Positions 22,174 through 34,230 are shown, counted from the stretch's first letter. The stretch: DNA of 64,000 nt from Clusia tigrina (GCA_920105625.2 OV050030.1:167379315-167443314); one strand, 5' to 3'. Notes: a model not told the origin generated them from the letters alone. Numbers and translations: made by a program.

Positions 22174-22770
22174 TGGAATGCCAATTCTAAACACTTCTAT
22201 ACCTCAAAGGTGGTCAGAAGTCAAACGCCATCGACTCTGTTTTACGTGCCTTAATGTGGGACATTTAACGCGCGACTGCCGACAAAGTAAGCCCTGTTCC
22301 ATTGATGGATGTCAAAAGAGACATCATAAGCTACTGCATGAGCCGCATACACCTAGAAGTTCTGGAAAAGCAATACAACAACCGCAGCAAAACAAGAAAC
22401 TTTTATTTCAAGTGCTGCCAGTCGCAGTATTTGGCCCAGATAAGCGTGTAGACACCTATGCACTACTCGATGAGGGTTCATCGGTGACCATGATGGACAG
22501 CGCACTGGTGAAAGAGCTCGGCTTGAAGGGAATGCAACAACAACTGAACATTCAGTGGTTTGGTGGGAGAGCGGTACAAGAGCCTACAGTATTAGTACAT
22601 CAGCGGAGTTGGTAAAGGTAAAAAACATATATTGCGCAACGTCTATTCGATTTCAGACCTAAAGCTGCCAATGCAAAGCCTGGACGACAGAGATCTACAT
22701 GACGACTGCCGTTCGTTAGAGTTGCCAACTCAACCATATTCGAACGTCACGCCGCAGCTTCTCACAGGTC
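22174..22770 (+). pseudogene. BEL-B zinc knuckle and protease
   Basis: The Cys/His region 'CFTCLNVGHLTRDC' then 'CSIDGCQKRHHKLLH' (about 22238-22340) is the typical double knuckle of BEL elements. The aspartic protease follows: 'TYALLDEGSSVTMMD' (about 22456-22500), in the D-x-G-S form. The frame stops at 22613-22615; the rest of the protease domain is in other frames. It would process the polyprotein. Confidence 0.8.
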
Positions 22771-23594
22771 TTGACCACTGCCAGAAAGGATGGTCCCTTT
22801 GCCGCTAATTCAGAGCTGGTTTGGGTGATTTTCGTCCCAACTACTGGTAATCAACTTGAGGGAGCATCGTGTTTGCACGTGAGTTTGCAAAATGAGCAAC
22901 AACTTCATAACTTGGTAGCGAGCTACTTTGAAACCGAGAATTTTGGAGTGAAGGTGTCTCCGCCCCTCACAAGAATCGCTGACATGCGTGCCAAGGACAG
23001 TCTTGAAGCAACTACAAAAAGGGTTGCCAACAGGTTTCAAACAGGTTTATTGTGGAAAAACGATACTGTTATATTTCCTGATAGCTACGCCATGGCTTTG
23101 AAACGTTTAACCAGCATCGAAAAGAAAATGAAACTAAATAAGGACTTCGCCGCTGCCTACAACGGTATCATAGAAACATACGTCCTGCGGAACTATGCTC
23201 GCAAGCAGAAGTCAACGGCGTGTCTCTCAACTCACAGCTGTTGAAAGGCCCGCAGCAATACCGCCCGTTGGCGGCCATTCTATTTCATTTTCGCGAAGAT
23301 GCCGTGGCAGTTTGCGGGGACATAAGAGAAATGTTTCATCAGGTGCTTGTCCAACCTGACGATAGGTCTTCACTGCAGTTTTTGTGGCGCGGTACTCATG
23401 GAGGAAGGCCACTTGATATATACGAAATGATGGTAATGACATTCGGAGCCGCCTGCTCATCATGCTCAGCACATCATATTAAAACTGTGAATGCCCTGGA
23501 ACATCAAAGTCGCGCTTCCCGTGCCGTCAAGGCGATTTTGGAACATCATTACGTTGACGATTTCGTCGATAGTTTTGAGTCGGCTGGTACGTGA
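22771..23594 (+). pseudogene. BEL-B reverse transcriptase
   Basis: The pre-RT linker (22840-23200) reads 'RFQTGLLWKNDTVIFPDSYA', a block shared by BEL elements. The palm carries 'QYRPLAAILFHFREDAVAV', 'GDIREMFHQVLVQPDDR' (about 23320) and YVDD in 'HHYVDDFVDS' (about 23550). Between 'ARKQK' and 'VNGVSLNSQLL' (about 23208) a block of some 30-40 residues normally present in the family is missing and the frame changes. Hence catalytic residues remain but the enzyme is broken. Confidence 0.82.
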
Positions 23595-24576
23595 CATTCA
23601 TCTTGCCGCAGGGTTTGAGCTGCGCAATTTCGCCTCAAATTCGCCAGAAGTTATTGGTGCATTAGGTGGCACCGAATCCAATTTGTTCATCAAATGCAAA
23701 GACAGCCTGGCCTCAGAGAAAGTGCTTGGCATGTTTTGGCAACCAACAAGCGATGAGTTTCAGTACGAACTCAAGTTTAACTACGTCGATAAAAGTGTCT
23801 TGGAAGGATTACGCATACCAACGAAGCGGGAACTGTTGAGCATCGTGATGTCGATTTTCGACCCACTTGGATTCTTGTGCTGCTGTTAAGGGAAGTATGG
23901 AAGAGAAGCGTTAGTTTGGACGAACCACTACCAAGTGATATAAACGTTGGTTGGAAAAAATTTCGCCAACACATGACTGAGGTCATCCATTGCCGAATTC
24001 CACGTTTTTACTTCAGGAGGGGCATTCCACGACAACTACGGCTGCACGTATTAGCACGTGAGAAGGCATTTGCAGCGGTTGCTGGAGAATCGTCAACGCA
24101 ATGGATGAGGTGGAGTTGTCGTTCGTGTGTGCCAAGGTGAAAAGTGCTCCATTGAAGTCGTTGACCATTCCACGCCTTGAGCTACAAGCTGCCGTGCTTG
24201 GCACACGCTTAATGGTGACCATCGTTGAAGAGCCCTCAGTGAAGATAGATTCATGCGTTTTTTGGAGTGACTCGAGAACCGTTACGAACTGGATTACGAG
24301 TGAACATCGTCGCTAAAAGCCCTTTGTGGCCCATCGCATCGCGGAAATCTTGGCTGCTTCCACGCCACCTCAGTGGAGGTGGATACCTACGCACGAAAAC
24401 GTCGCCGATGAAGCTACGCGCGCCAAGAGTATATTGACTTTAGCCCAACATCACGCTGGTTCCTGGGACCCGAGTTTCTACTGAATATTGAGAAGCAGTG
24501 GCCAAAGTCTCTTGCCAAGGAGCAGAACCAGGATGATGATGAAGGAATAAGCGGACCGAAGATTTCTCTAATAGCA
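23595..24576 (+). pseudogene. BEL-B RT connection and RNase H-like region
   Basis: Pieces in several frames: 'RLVRDIHLAAGFELRNFASN' (about 23590), 'LGMFWQPTSDEFQYEL' (about 23728), 'SIFDPLGFL' (about 23855), 'SAPLKSLTIPRLELQAAVLG' (about 24138), 'VFWSDSRTVTNWI' (about 24258) and 'WIPTHENVADEATR' (about 24382). These are the standard BEL/Pao blocks after RT, the last three forming the RNase H-like domain. Stops at 24314-24316 and 24481-24483 and at least two frame changes occur. Confidence 0.78.
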
Positions 24577-25664
24577 GTGAATAAAAGTATTCTAGATTTT
24601 ACAAACTTTTCGTCATTTGCCAAACTTAAACGAGCAGCCGGCTGGGTTGTTAGATTTGCGGAACGTTGTCGAAAACGCCCAAGGGATAACCAGCAGCATG
24701 GACTGACAGCAATCGAGCTAGATGCAGCAGAACGTTTCCTGTGCCGCCTCGTACAAAAAGAAACGTTCGCTGAGGAATTGAAGATGATTCAAACTGAGAA
24801 ACCACCGCCTACGAAGAGCTTGCTCTTTTATTATCACCGTTCATTGATGAGTTTGGGATACTTCGAGTCTCTGGTCGGATCGATGCCGCCAGCTGGCTTC
24901 CATACGATTCGAAACGACCCATAATTGTGCCGCCTGGGCATTTCTTCACCAAATTATTGGTTTACCACGAACATCAAAGGATGCATCATCAGAATACGGA
25001 AGCAACCATATGCGCGGTCCGACGTAAGTTCTGGATCCCACGCCTGAGGCAAGTTTTGCGCACAGTGATCTCTAGTTGTTTTGTGTGTAGAGCGGCCAAA
25101 GCGATGCCAGTCACGCCGCTCATGGGTTCCTTGCCTAAGGACCGCCTAACGCCATACGTGAGGCCCTTCACTTTCACCGGAGTAGATTACTTCGGACCGC
25201 TGTCAGTAGCAGTTGGACGGCGTACTGAGAAACGTTGGGTGGCATTATTCACGTGCTTAACAGTTCGTGCCATTCACTTGGAAGTAGCTCACGATCTGTC
25301 AACCGACTCCTGCATCAGCAATACGCAACTTCTGTTAAAATGCGCTCCGACAATGGGAACAAGTTTATTGGAGCTGATAATGAAGCTAAGCGATTCTCGG
25401 AAGTCTTCGATTGCGAGCGTATACAAAGCGAGGTGTCATCTAAAGGCGTTGAGTGGATTTTCAACTGGCCCTGTAATCCATCTGAGGGAGGAATCTGGGA
25501 AATAATGGTGAAGTGCGTCAAGCGTGTCTTACGACATACAGTCAAGGAGACTGTCCCACGTAAGCATACATTAACGAGTTTCATCATAGAAACTGAGAAT
25601 GTGGTTAGTTCTCGACCACTCACGCACATGCCGATAGCAGTCGATCAAGAAGACCCGCTCACGC
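24577..25664 (+). pseudogene. BEL-B integrase, part before Gyp-3
   Basis: The H2C2 zinc region is 'HEHQRMHHQNTEATICAVRR' to 'CFVCRAAKA' (about 24969-25100). The catalytic core has 'FTGVDYFGPL' (about 25172), 'MRSDNGNKF' (about 25340) and 'SEGGIWEIMVK' (about 25480), the D, D and E of BEL integrase. A deletion or frame change near 25290 shifts the second Asp to another frame. The frame reaches 25664 and continues at 31941 beyond Gyp-3. Confidence 0.82.
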
Positions 25665-27346
25665 TGTAAGGAGCAAATTTTAGGCGTAAATTTGCCCCTA
25701 CATATTTAGTTTTGCCATAACGCCCCAAACGTGTGTATTTAAAATAGGGGCCAAGTGCTTAAACAACCAACCCTAAAATATACACGTTAATAGTCCTAAG
25801 ACTTTGGCACCTCCCACCTGCATTGCTAAAAAGCACATACACAACCGCCATCATATTTAGTGCAGCAGCCATCATACAAGTGAGCCTAAGACACCTCCCA
25901 CCATAGTAATGCTACCAACAACAAGTGTTATACTCTGCATTGGGAGGACAGAAGACACAGCCACAATTAAGTCAGACAGTGGAACCCTGTGATAAGCGAC
26001 GAAAAACATGCAACGAAGTCAACAACGCAAGATAACACAGGAGAATATCACACAAACAATTCTGCAACCGGCTGACCACAGTTAAAATAATATGAATGTA
26101 CAACCATAGTGCCCAACGCACTGATATGAATTTACAACAACAGTGCCCAAAGGCACTGATATGAACTTACAACAACAGTGCCTAACGCAATGTTAGAAAC
26201 TTACAAGAGATCGCGACAGAAGTTGCCGACTGCATTAGTTCGGAAAATAGCCCACTAACAACACCCAAAAACGAAGGCCAAGCACAAAGTGGAACACGAC
26301 AGACCGATCGCTAAGCACACCAACAGGCCGGACAAAGCATAAAGAGGAGAAGCAGAATTAAATATCCAATATTTAATATTTTTAAATATTTTATGCCATC
26401 GATAGAAAATATCAACAAAGTGCTGAAGGTGGCCGAAGGACAAATAACAACAACAACAAACAACACAAGGAACAACAACAAGGTAAATCATCACAACAAC
26501 AACACAATATTGAAGGTGGCCCAAGGGCAAAAACTTACAAGAACAACAGCGAGAAAAAAACAACAATGTGCTGAAGGTGGCCCAAGGTCAAATTCAAACA
26601 AGAAGAACAATGCGGGAAACTGTAGCAACATGCCACAACAAACTACAGTTCCCGCATAACAACAACTATTGGATGATCTACACTAAACCTGGAGCATAAA
26701 AGCAGGAGCAACTGGCAACCCAGCCTCTTTCTTTCATTCGGCATCAGGCAGACAAGACACTCTCCGATCCAGCAGCAGTCAGGCAAGACACACCGCAGCA
26801 AGACTCCAGCACCAGTAGCACCAAGGTAAAGTATACTATTTACACAAGACTAGACTTACTCTAACGCTAAGACCGCCCCACGAGTTTATGGTTCTACCGA
26901 TTCTCGTGGTGACTTATACTATCGCTAAGACCGCCCCAAGAGTTTATGGTTCTACCGATTCTCGTGGTGACTTATACTAACGCTAAGACCGCCCCACGAG
27001 TTTATGGTTCTACCGATTCTCGTGGAGACTAATACGTACGTACAGCACCGCGAGTTTATGGTTCTACCGATTCTCGCGGAGACTAGCACTGCGAACCGCG
27101 ACCACACAGACGAGGCCCCAAGCGACTAGCAAGTCCAATTATTTAAGTGAATTAAATTAGCAGAGTAAAATCATTTAATTCTAATTAATTTAGCCAAACT
27201 AATAAATTAATTAAATTAGCAACAATTGTAACTAAGTTAAATAAAGGATACCACATATAAGTACACGCCCGCTTTTTAACATTAATTTCTGTATACGACC
27301 CCTGGAACCCGCTGAGTTTTACCCCAGCCGAAATAGAGTCGTTACA
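25665..27346 (+). repeat. Gyp-3 5' LTR (1682 bp)
   Basis: It starts TGTAAGGAGC and ends GAGTCGTTACA. Contents: repeats of 'ACTGATATGAAYTTACAACA' type (26095-26200); an Asn/Gln-codon-like 'AACAACAAC' region (26440-26640); and an array of four related units at about 26861-27085, each holding CCACGAG...CTCGTGG (or CCGCGAG...CTCGCGG), which folds as a stem-loop. AATAAA near 27240. Confidence 0.88.
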
Positions 27347-27347
27347 G

Positions 27348-27365
27348 TGGCGCCCGAGCAGGGAC
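27348..27365 (+). promoter_or_regulatory. Gyp-3 primer-binding site, tRNA-Lys type
   Basis: TGGCGCCCGAGCAGGGAC lies one base after the LTR end. It differs at one position from the sequence complementary to the 3' end of tRNA-Lys(UUU) used as primer by several retroelements. Confidence 0.8.
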
Positions 27366-27560
27366 TTGATAAAAAACAGAAGTTCAACGCATCGAACGTA
27401 TAACAAAAAACACAAGAGAAATTCAACGCATAGGTAATAAATCCACAGAGTAACAGAGAACTACGTCGATCTACGCAGTCACGCAGAGGAGTGCCGAATT
27501 AGCACCAGCTTAAACACGCACACACCCATTGTCTTCATCATCATCTAAGACGAGCACAGG

Positions 27561-28817
27561 ATGGTGAAAACAAGTTGGTTGTATTTGCTACGCAAGGAGG
27601 AGCTGGTGATTTTTGCCGAGGAATTCGGTGTGGAAGCTGCAGGTACCGTGGAAGAACTCCGTAAGCGACTATCAGAGTTCTTCACTGGGACATACCTGAC
27701 TCAAGATCAGCAAAACCGTCTAGAGAAGCTGCAATCCATGTACGTTAGGAGCACGTCACCAAGGCTGGCTACGTCCATAGTTACCCGCGAAACGCTGGAA
27801 GTGGACAGGCCAGGCACATTCACAGGTGCAACACCAAAGGCATGGGATACAGAGTTTCGGAGAACATCACAGCATCACGCTGTGTCACCAACAGGCGTGG
27901 AACAAACGCACAGCGTAGCTGCACCATACGCAGTCATCGTTGACCAGGTGAGGAAGTGGTCTCTCAACTTTGACGGAGGGCGTGATCCGTTAGCATTTAT
28001 AGAGCGAGTCGAGGAATTAGCAGAAGTGTACGACATAAATAAGAATTTCCTCCCGCGTACTATGCCAGAACTGTTGAGGGAGCGCGCACTTATGTGGTAC
28101 AGGAACAACAATCGTGCGTGGCGCGATTGGACCTCGTACAGAAGAGACTTTCTTAAGTTCTTCCTACCGGCCCGCTACATGGAGAAACTCGAAGACCAGA
28201 TTCGACAGCGTTACCAGAGACCTAGATAAGCGTTCAAGCAGTATGTGGTCGAACTGCAGAATCTCATGCGGCAAGTGGATTATTCAGAGGAGCAGAAACT
28301 GGAAAGAATCTTCCAGAACAGCCTACCACAGTTCCAGTTATACGTGCGCCGTAGAGATTTCGAATCGCTACAAGAGCTGGTAGAGATGGCCGAAGATTTG
28401 GAGTGTATTTGGGGAGGAGGCGAACTACTAACAATGCCACCCACAGAACGGAGAAGAGAGCAAGGTCCACCACGAGAGGTACGGAACCGTCAGGTGACGC
28501 TAGAGAGCAGAGCGGCACCCATAGATCCCAGAACAGCCTGCCGGCGTTGTGGCCAAAATGGTCATATAGCTCGCCAATGTCGCAACGCGCAGATATTGTT
28601 TTGTTGGGAGTGCGGGCGCAGGGAAGTGATGACGATCGAGTGCTGCAAACAGAGAGCACCACCCAACCGAAGACTACAGTCAGGAGCACAGCCCAATTCA
28701 GAACAGCGGCACCAAACCTCACAATTGAAAATTGCACTGTGTCGGGCAACGAATCTGCGCCACCGTTTCCATAGGCACAGAAACCATCACCGCGACACTG
28801 GACACAGGTGCAACTAA
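27561..28817 (+). pseudogene. Gyp-3 gag with SAP-like N-terminus
   Basis: ATG 27561 (M-V-K-T-S-W). Residues about 8-36 ('LRKEELVIFAEEFGVEAAGT') look like a SAP motif. The capsid-type domain covers about residues 125-270 ('KWSLNFDGGRDPLAFIERVE', 'RALMWYRNNNRAWRDW'). Two zinc knuckles follow: C-R-R-C-G-Q-N-G-H-I-A-R-Q-C (about 28541-28582) and a degenerate 'CWECGRREVMTIECC'. One in-frame TAA at 28227-28229 interrupts the 419-codon frame. It overlaps the protease frame by about 86 bases, the usual place for a programmed frameshift (+1 relative to gag). Confidence 0.83.
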
Positions 28818-29988
28818 CAGTTTTGTGAGCAGAGCACTGGTACGAAAGCTACGCGCTTCCACCAGCAAATTGGGAAAATCCCATACTAGAGTGCGCATGG
28901 CAGACGGCAGTAGTAGGACAGTCAGAGAGACGTGTGTGACGAATGTAAGGCTTGGAGGGAAGGCATGCAATCTAGAGCTACTGGTCATGCCGGACTCCAG
29001 TGATGATCTGCTCCTGGGAAAAGACTTCATGACAAGCCTGGGAACAACATTGAAATGCGGTGATCAGGAGATCACATTGGGACCTCATAACAGTTGCGTG
29101 CAGCCCCGAGAAATTGCAACGTGCACGACAATTCGTGTTGAGAATCTCCCACATTTCAATGCATCGCAGTCCAAGAAGCACACCAACGTCAGAAATTCTA
29201 AACAACAGACGCACAGAAAAGAATACACAGAGAAGCAACGCATTCGAAAACACACACCTCCAGGAACAAATATGACTCACGCAAACGAATTCACCTGCCA
29301 CGGACTATGCCGAGCGAAAGCGGACAACGTATCCCACAAAGGCATAGAGAAAAGAACCTCCCAGGAATCAACACACGGACCTCGGAAAAAGGACGCGAGA
29401 GCCCCCCAGAGCAAGAAGGTCGCACACCGAAGGCGACCCACCATCAGAGCAATCAGCGTACCTACTAGATCAGCACCAGTGAGAAACAGCCGAGACATAC
29501 CACGTGGACACAACGACAGATCAAGGGACAACCAGGGTGCAATCGAGTGCACCAACAACAGCAGAAGCGACGACAAGAGAGACAAACGTAACTCCAAAAG
29601 CCACCACAGCAAACGAATTAAACAATGGAACGGGGGTACATGGAGAACGCCAACAGAGAAACGGATGCCAATCACAGGCGACTCAGCGATACGATGGAAG
29701 TCATACACATCCGACAGTGAAAAACCAGAGAAGACTAAACGTAAGCACACGGGGACACCGCCAACAGCCACACCCGGGGAAAACTTCCACTTCCACAACG
29801 TAGCCGAACTCAGGGGACCCAAGGCAGATGGCTTACCAGCGACACTAGTGGCAGATACGATAGCCACTATGAAGGAAAGCCCAGCCAAGAGGAAACGCCT
29901 GCGTTTCCAACGACCTCCGTACCGAGTTGTACTATACCGCGGAGAAGCATCCGTTCTCCATCGTCCGCAAAGTAGGGAGGACATGTAA
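28732..29988 (+). CDS. Gyp-3 protease with long basic extension
   Basis: An open 418-codon frame overlapping the gag end. The protease active site 'ATLDTGATNSFVSRALVRKL' lies at about 28792-28850 and 'SDDLLLGKDFM' at about 29000, both normal for gypsy-type proteases. The ATG at 28732 may not be the true start, since the protein would come from a frameshift after gag. After residue about 125 there are some 290 residues rich in Arg, Lys, His and Thr with no recognised domain (no RT, RNase H or integrase block). The frame closes 5 bases inside the 3' LTR. It stays open with no stop, the longest intact frame among the elements here. Confidence 0.7.
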   Translation: MHCVGQRICATVSIGTETITATLDTGATNSFVSRALVRKLRASTSKLGKSHTRVRMADGSSRTVRETCVTNVRLGGKACNLELLVMPDSSDDLLLGKDFMTSLGTTLKCGDQEITLGPHNSCVQPREIATCTTIRVENLPHFNASQSKKHTNVRNSKQQTHRKEYTEKQRIRKHTPPGTNMTHANEFTCHGLCRAKADNVSHKGIEKRTSQESTHGPRKKDARAPQSKKVAHRRRPTIRAISVPTRSAPVRNSRDIPRGHNDRSRDNQGAIECTNNSRSDDKRDKRNSKSHHSKRIKQWNGGTWRTPTEKRMPITGDSAIRWKSYTSDSEKPEKTKRKHTGTPPTATPGENFHFHNVAELRGPKADGLPATLVADTIATMKESPAKRKRLRFQRPPYRVVLYRGEASVLHRPQSREDM

Positions 29989-31940
29989 GCAGCAAATTTT
30001 AGGCGTAAATTTGCCCCTACATATTTAGTTTTGCCATAACGCCCCAAACGTGTATATTTAAAATAGGGGCCAAGTGGTTAAACAACCAACCCTAAAATAT
30101 ACACGTTAATAGTCCTAAGACTTTGGCACCTCCCACCTGCATTGCTAAAAAGCACATACACAACCGCCATCATATTTAGTGCAGCAGCCATCATACAAGT
30201 GAGTCTAAGACACCTCCCACCATAGTAATGCTACCAACAACAAGTGTTATACTCTGCATTGGGAGGACAGAAGACACAGCCACAATTAAGTCAGACAGTG
30301 GAACCCTGTGATAAGCGACGAAAAACATGCAACGAAGTCAACAACGCAAGATAACACAGGAGAATATCACACAAACAATTCTGCAACCGGCTGACCACAG
30401 TTAAAATAATATGAATGTACAACCATAGTGCCTAACGCACTGATATGAATTTACAACAACAGTGCCCAAAGGCACTGATATGAACTTACAACAACAGTGC
30501 CTAACGCAATGTTAGAAACTTACAAGAGATCGCGACAGAAGTTGCCGACTGCATTAGTTCGGAAAATAGCCCACTAACAACACCCAAAAACGAAGGCCAA
30601 GCACAAAGTGGAACACGACAGACCGATCGCTAAGCACACCAACAGGCCGGACAAAGCATAAAGAGGAGAAGCAGAATTAAATATCCAATATTTAATATTT
30701 TTAAATATTTTATGCCATCGATAGAAAATATCAACAAAGTGCTGAAGGTGGCCGAAGGACAAATAGCAACAACAACAAACAACACAAGGAACAACAACAA
30801 GGTAAATCATCACAACAACAACACAATATTGAAGGTGGCCCAAGGGCAAAAACTTACAAGAACAACAGCGAGAAAAAAACAACAATGTGCTGAAGGTGGC
30901 CCAAGTTCAAATTCAAACAAGAAGAACAATGCGGGAAACTGTAGCAACATGCCACAACAAACTACAGTTCCCGCACAACAACTATTGGATGATCTACACT
31001 AAACCTGGAGCATAAAACCAGGAGCAACTGGCAACCCAGCCTCTTTCTTTCATTCCGCATCAGGCAGACAAGACACTCTCCGATCCAGCAGCAGTCAGGC
31101 AAGACACACCGCAGCAAGACTCCAGCACCAGTAGCACCAAGGTAAAGTATACTATTTACACAAGACTAGACTTACTCTAACGCTAAGACCGCCCCACGAG
31201 TTTATGGTTCTACCGATTCTCGTGGTGACTTATACTAACGCTAAGACCGCCCCACGAGTTTATGGTTCTACCGATTCTCGTGGAGACTAATACGTACGTA
31301 CAGCACCGCGACTTTATGGTTCTACCGATTCTCGCGGAGACTAGCACTGCGAACCGCGACCACACAGACGAGGCCCCAAGCGACTAGCAAGTCCAATTAT
31401 TTAAGTGAATTAAATAAGTCAGGCAAGACACACCGCAGCAAGACTCCAGCACCAGTAGCACCAAGGTAAAGTATACTATTTACACAAGACTAGACTTACT
31501 CTAACGCTAAGACCGCCCCACGAGTTTATGGTTCTACCGATTCTCGTGGTGACTTATACTAACGCTAAGACCGCCCCACGAGTTTATGGTTCTACCGATT
31601 CTCGTGGAGACTAATACGTACGTACAGCACCGCGACTTTATGGTTCTACCGATTCTCGCGGAGACTAGCACTGCGAACCGCGACCACACAGACGAGGCCC
31701 CAAGCGACTAGCAAGTCCAATTATTTAAGTGAATTAAATTAGCAGAGTAAAATCATTTAATTCTAATTAATTTAGCCAAACTAATAAATTAATTAAATTA
31801 GTAATTAAATTAGCAACAATTGTAACTAAGTTAAATAAAGGATACCACATATAAGAACACGCCCGCTTTTTAACATTAATTTCTGTATACGACCCCTGGA
31901 ACCCGCTGAGTTTTACCCCAGCCGAAATAGAGTCGTTACA
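29984..31940 (+). repeat. Gyp-3 3' LTR (1957 bp) with internal duplication
   Basis: It starts TGTAAGCAGC after the purine-rich AGTAGGGAGGACA and ends GAGTCGTTACA, followed by TSD ACGC. Against the 5' LTR it shows roughly a dozen substitutions by eye. It has fewer stem-loop units per block (two complete) and a 324-bp direct tandem duplication: 31094-31417 and 31418-31741. Confidence 0.88.
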
Positions 31941-32318
31941 ACGCCCAACCACTTCTTGCTTGGGTCAGCTAATACAGCGAACACACCTGTCCTAGAAGAG
32001 CCACCATTAAAATACAATACTCTGCGCAAACAGTGGCGCATCGCGCGTCAGTTAAGAGACCAGTTCTGGAAGAGATGGATATCGGAATATTTGCCAACCT
32101 TAACGCGCCGAGCGAAATGGTGCCAGCAAGGTAAGTCGATAAAGGAAGGAGATTTGGTGTTCGTCTGTGACGTCAGTATGCCGAGAAGAGAGTGGTGTCG
32201 AGGCCGCGTTGAGAAAGTTTATTCAGCCGCCGATGGAGTTATTCGACGACCCGACGTGCGCAATGCCAAAGGTCTACTACATCGCCCCATATCTATGTTG
32301 GCCGTTTTGGACTTGTAA
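31941..32318 (+). pseudogene. BEL-B integrase C-terminus, after Gyp-3
   Basis: The frame continues from 25664 with 'NHFLLGSAN' and then 'WRIARQLRDQFWKRWISEYL' (about 32040) and 'GDLVFVCDVSMPRREWCRGR' (about 32150), the C-terminal integrase region typical of BEL/Pao. TAA or TAG closes it at 32316-32318. It reads straight through without a lesion in this part. Confidence 0.85.
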
Positions 32319-32352
32319 GATGGTGAAGCGGGTCGCTCCACGGGAGAGGGGA

Positions 32353-32680
32353 TGTTGCAAATCGACCATTAGTTAAAGATGTCGCAAAACATAATTGCCG
32401 CCCATGGTGTAAATTGGTGTTTATATATAATTGTTTTTTGTGTAAACCCTGTGTTTCACTACGACTTGCGTCAGGTGGCGAATGCCAAAATGGTTATTCA
32501 TTCGTTATCTGTCGCAAGGAGGGTCAGAACAATGCGGAAAGTTTGGTTTTATTTTTATGTATTTTGTAATTGTGAATTTTATTCCAATAGAAATAAACAC
32601 ATCACATCACAACTCGAATGTAAATGCACGGCGGTCTTTACTTGATTGGAAGTTTAGGGCAAACCCTTAGACAGGTAACA
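32353..32680 (+). repeat. BEL-B 3' LTR
   Basis: 328 bp, TGTTGCAAATCGACC to ACAGGTAACA. It is preceded by the purine tract GGGAGAGGGGA (32342-32352) and followed by TSD CATTG (32681-32685). Confidence 0.9.
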
Positions 32681-32899
32681 CATTGGTTGTGTTTTTATAC
32701 AAAATTAAAATATCAAAATCCATAACAAAACATATAATCAAGAATACTGTAGCTCGATGCAAGTTGCATAACATATTTGCTACAGTAGCACATTATCAAG
32801 AGACTAAAACAGCAAACAAAAGTGTCGAGTTTCCGTCTGCTTAATTTGCAAGAGAATTTAAATTGTTATTATACGAAGTGCAACGAACTTTTGTTATTG

Positions 32900-33496
<597 letters not shown>

Positions 33497-33786
33497 GAGC
33501 GTCGTCTAAGATCGGTACGTTTCGTCACATCTACGAAAAAATAAATACAAAACACTAATGATTGAAAATTATAAAAGAAAAAAATCAAAATAATAAAAAA
33601 GGAAAAAAATATAGAGCAGAACGGTAGTCAAAAGAAATTACCAAATAAAATAAATGCACTGCTTACAGTGACTACCAATCTAAAACAGTGGCACAGCTAT
33701 TACTAAGTGTGGTTAGTGTATGGGATAAATTACCCATCATCTATTATATTTTATTTTTCACTACGATTTATATTTTAATGAATTAA

Positions 33787-34143
33787 ATGGAAAATACCCG
33801 AATGCCTCCATCTGGAAGTGGGAAGCTATCTAATAAACTAGAAATAAACCGAAATAATTAAATATGAAATCGTAATAAGCCAACAGTCTAAGAAATTAAA
33901 AATGATGAAGAAAATGTGCAGGAACTAAAAAATAAGTTAGCTTCAATCAAAGCCGAACACCAAAACTTCGATCAATCCCCCAACTTAGCCCAACAAAACA
34001 AAAATAAAAAGAGACCCAGCAAGAAAACAAAATACGAGCATTCACCTAAAACAGTGGAATCTTCTACTACAAATAACAATAACAACAACATAACAAAAGT
34101 ACTTATCGATCAACAGGGAAAAACACCACGCCTCCACCGATAA
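33787..34143 (+). pseudogene. Jockey-clade ORF1, N-terminal part
   Basis: ATG 33787 starts a frame with an early stop; the longest open part is 33916-34143. It is rich in Lys, Asn, Gln and Ser ('NKNKKRPSKKTKYEHSPKTV'), as in the N-terminal, low-complexity part of Jockey-type ORF1 proteins. No domain alone identifies it; the call rests on its position ahead of the later ORF1 and ORF2 pieces. Confidence 0.5.
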
Positions 34144-34230
34144 TGATATCAAGACACTGTGAATATAAACAAATTTTTAACATTGCGAAAAACTAAGGAA
34201 GAAGCGAGTTCTTCATAAAGCTCCTTAATA

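Larger units (their letters stand above)
25665..31940 (+). mobile_element. Gyp-3: gag-protease-only LTR retrotransposon with very long LTRs
   Basis: LTRs are 25665-27346 and 29984-31940. TSD ACGC is at 25661-25664 and 31941-31944, and the BEL-B integrase frame is restored when it is removed. The internal part is only 2.6 kb: a tRNA-Lys type primer-binding site, gag, protease and a long extra frame. RT, RNase H and integrase are absent without any sign of a recent break, so mobility would need enzymes from a relative. Confidence 0.88.
20377..32680 (+). mobile_element. BEL-B: BEL/Pao retrotransposon with nested Gyp-3
   Basis: LTRs are at 20377-20702 and 32353-32680. The 5-bp TSD CATTG lies at 20372-20376 and 32681-32685; 5-bp TSDs are usual for BEL/Pao. 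Inside are gag, CCHC plus protease, RT, RNase H and integrase in order, the integrase being cut by Gyp-3 at 25664/31941. Without Gyp-3 and its extra TSD copy the element is about 6.0 kb. About 15 LTR differences were counted by eye in some 320 bp. Confidence 0.9.

Noticed and set aside
29277..30047. Minus-strand frame of 256 codons
   Set aside because: Antisense of the Gyp-3 protease extension and LTR; no domain, and the plus strand explains the sequence.
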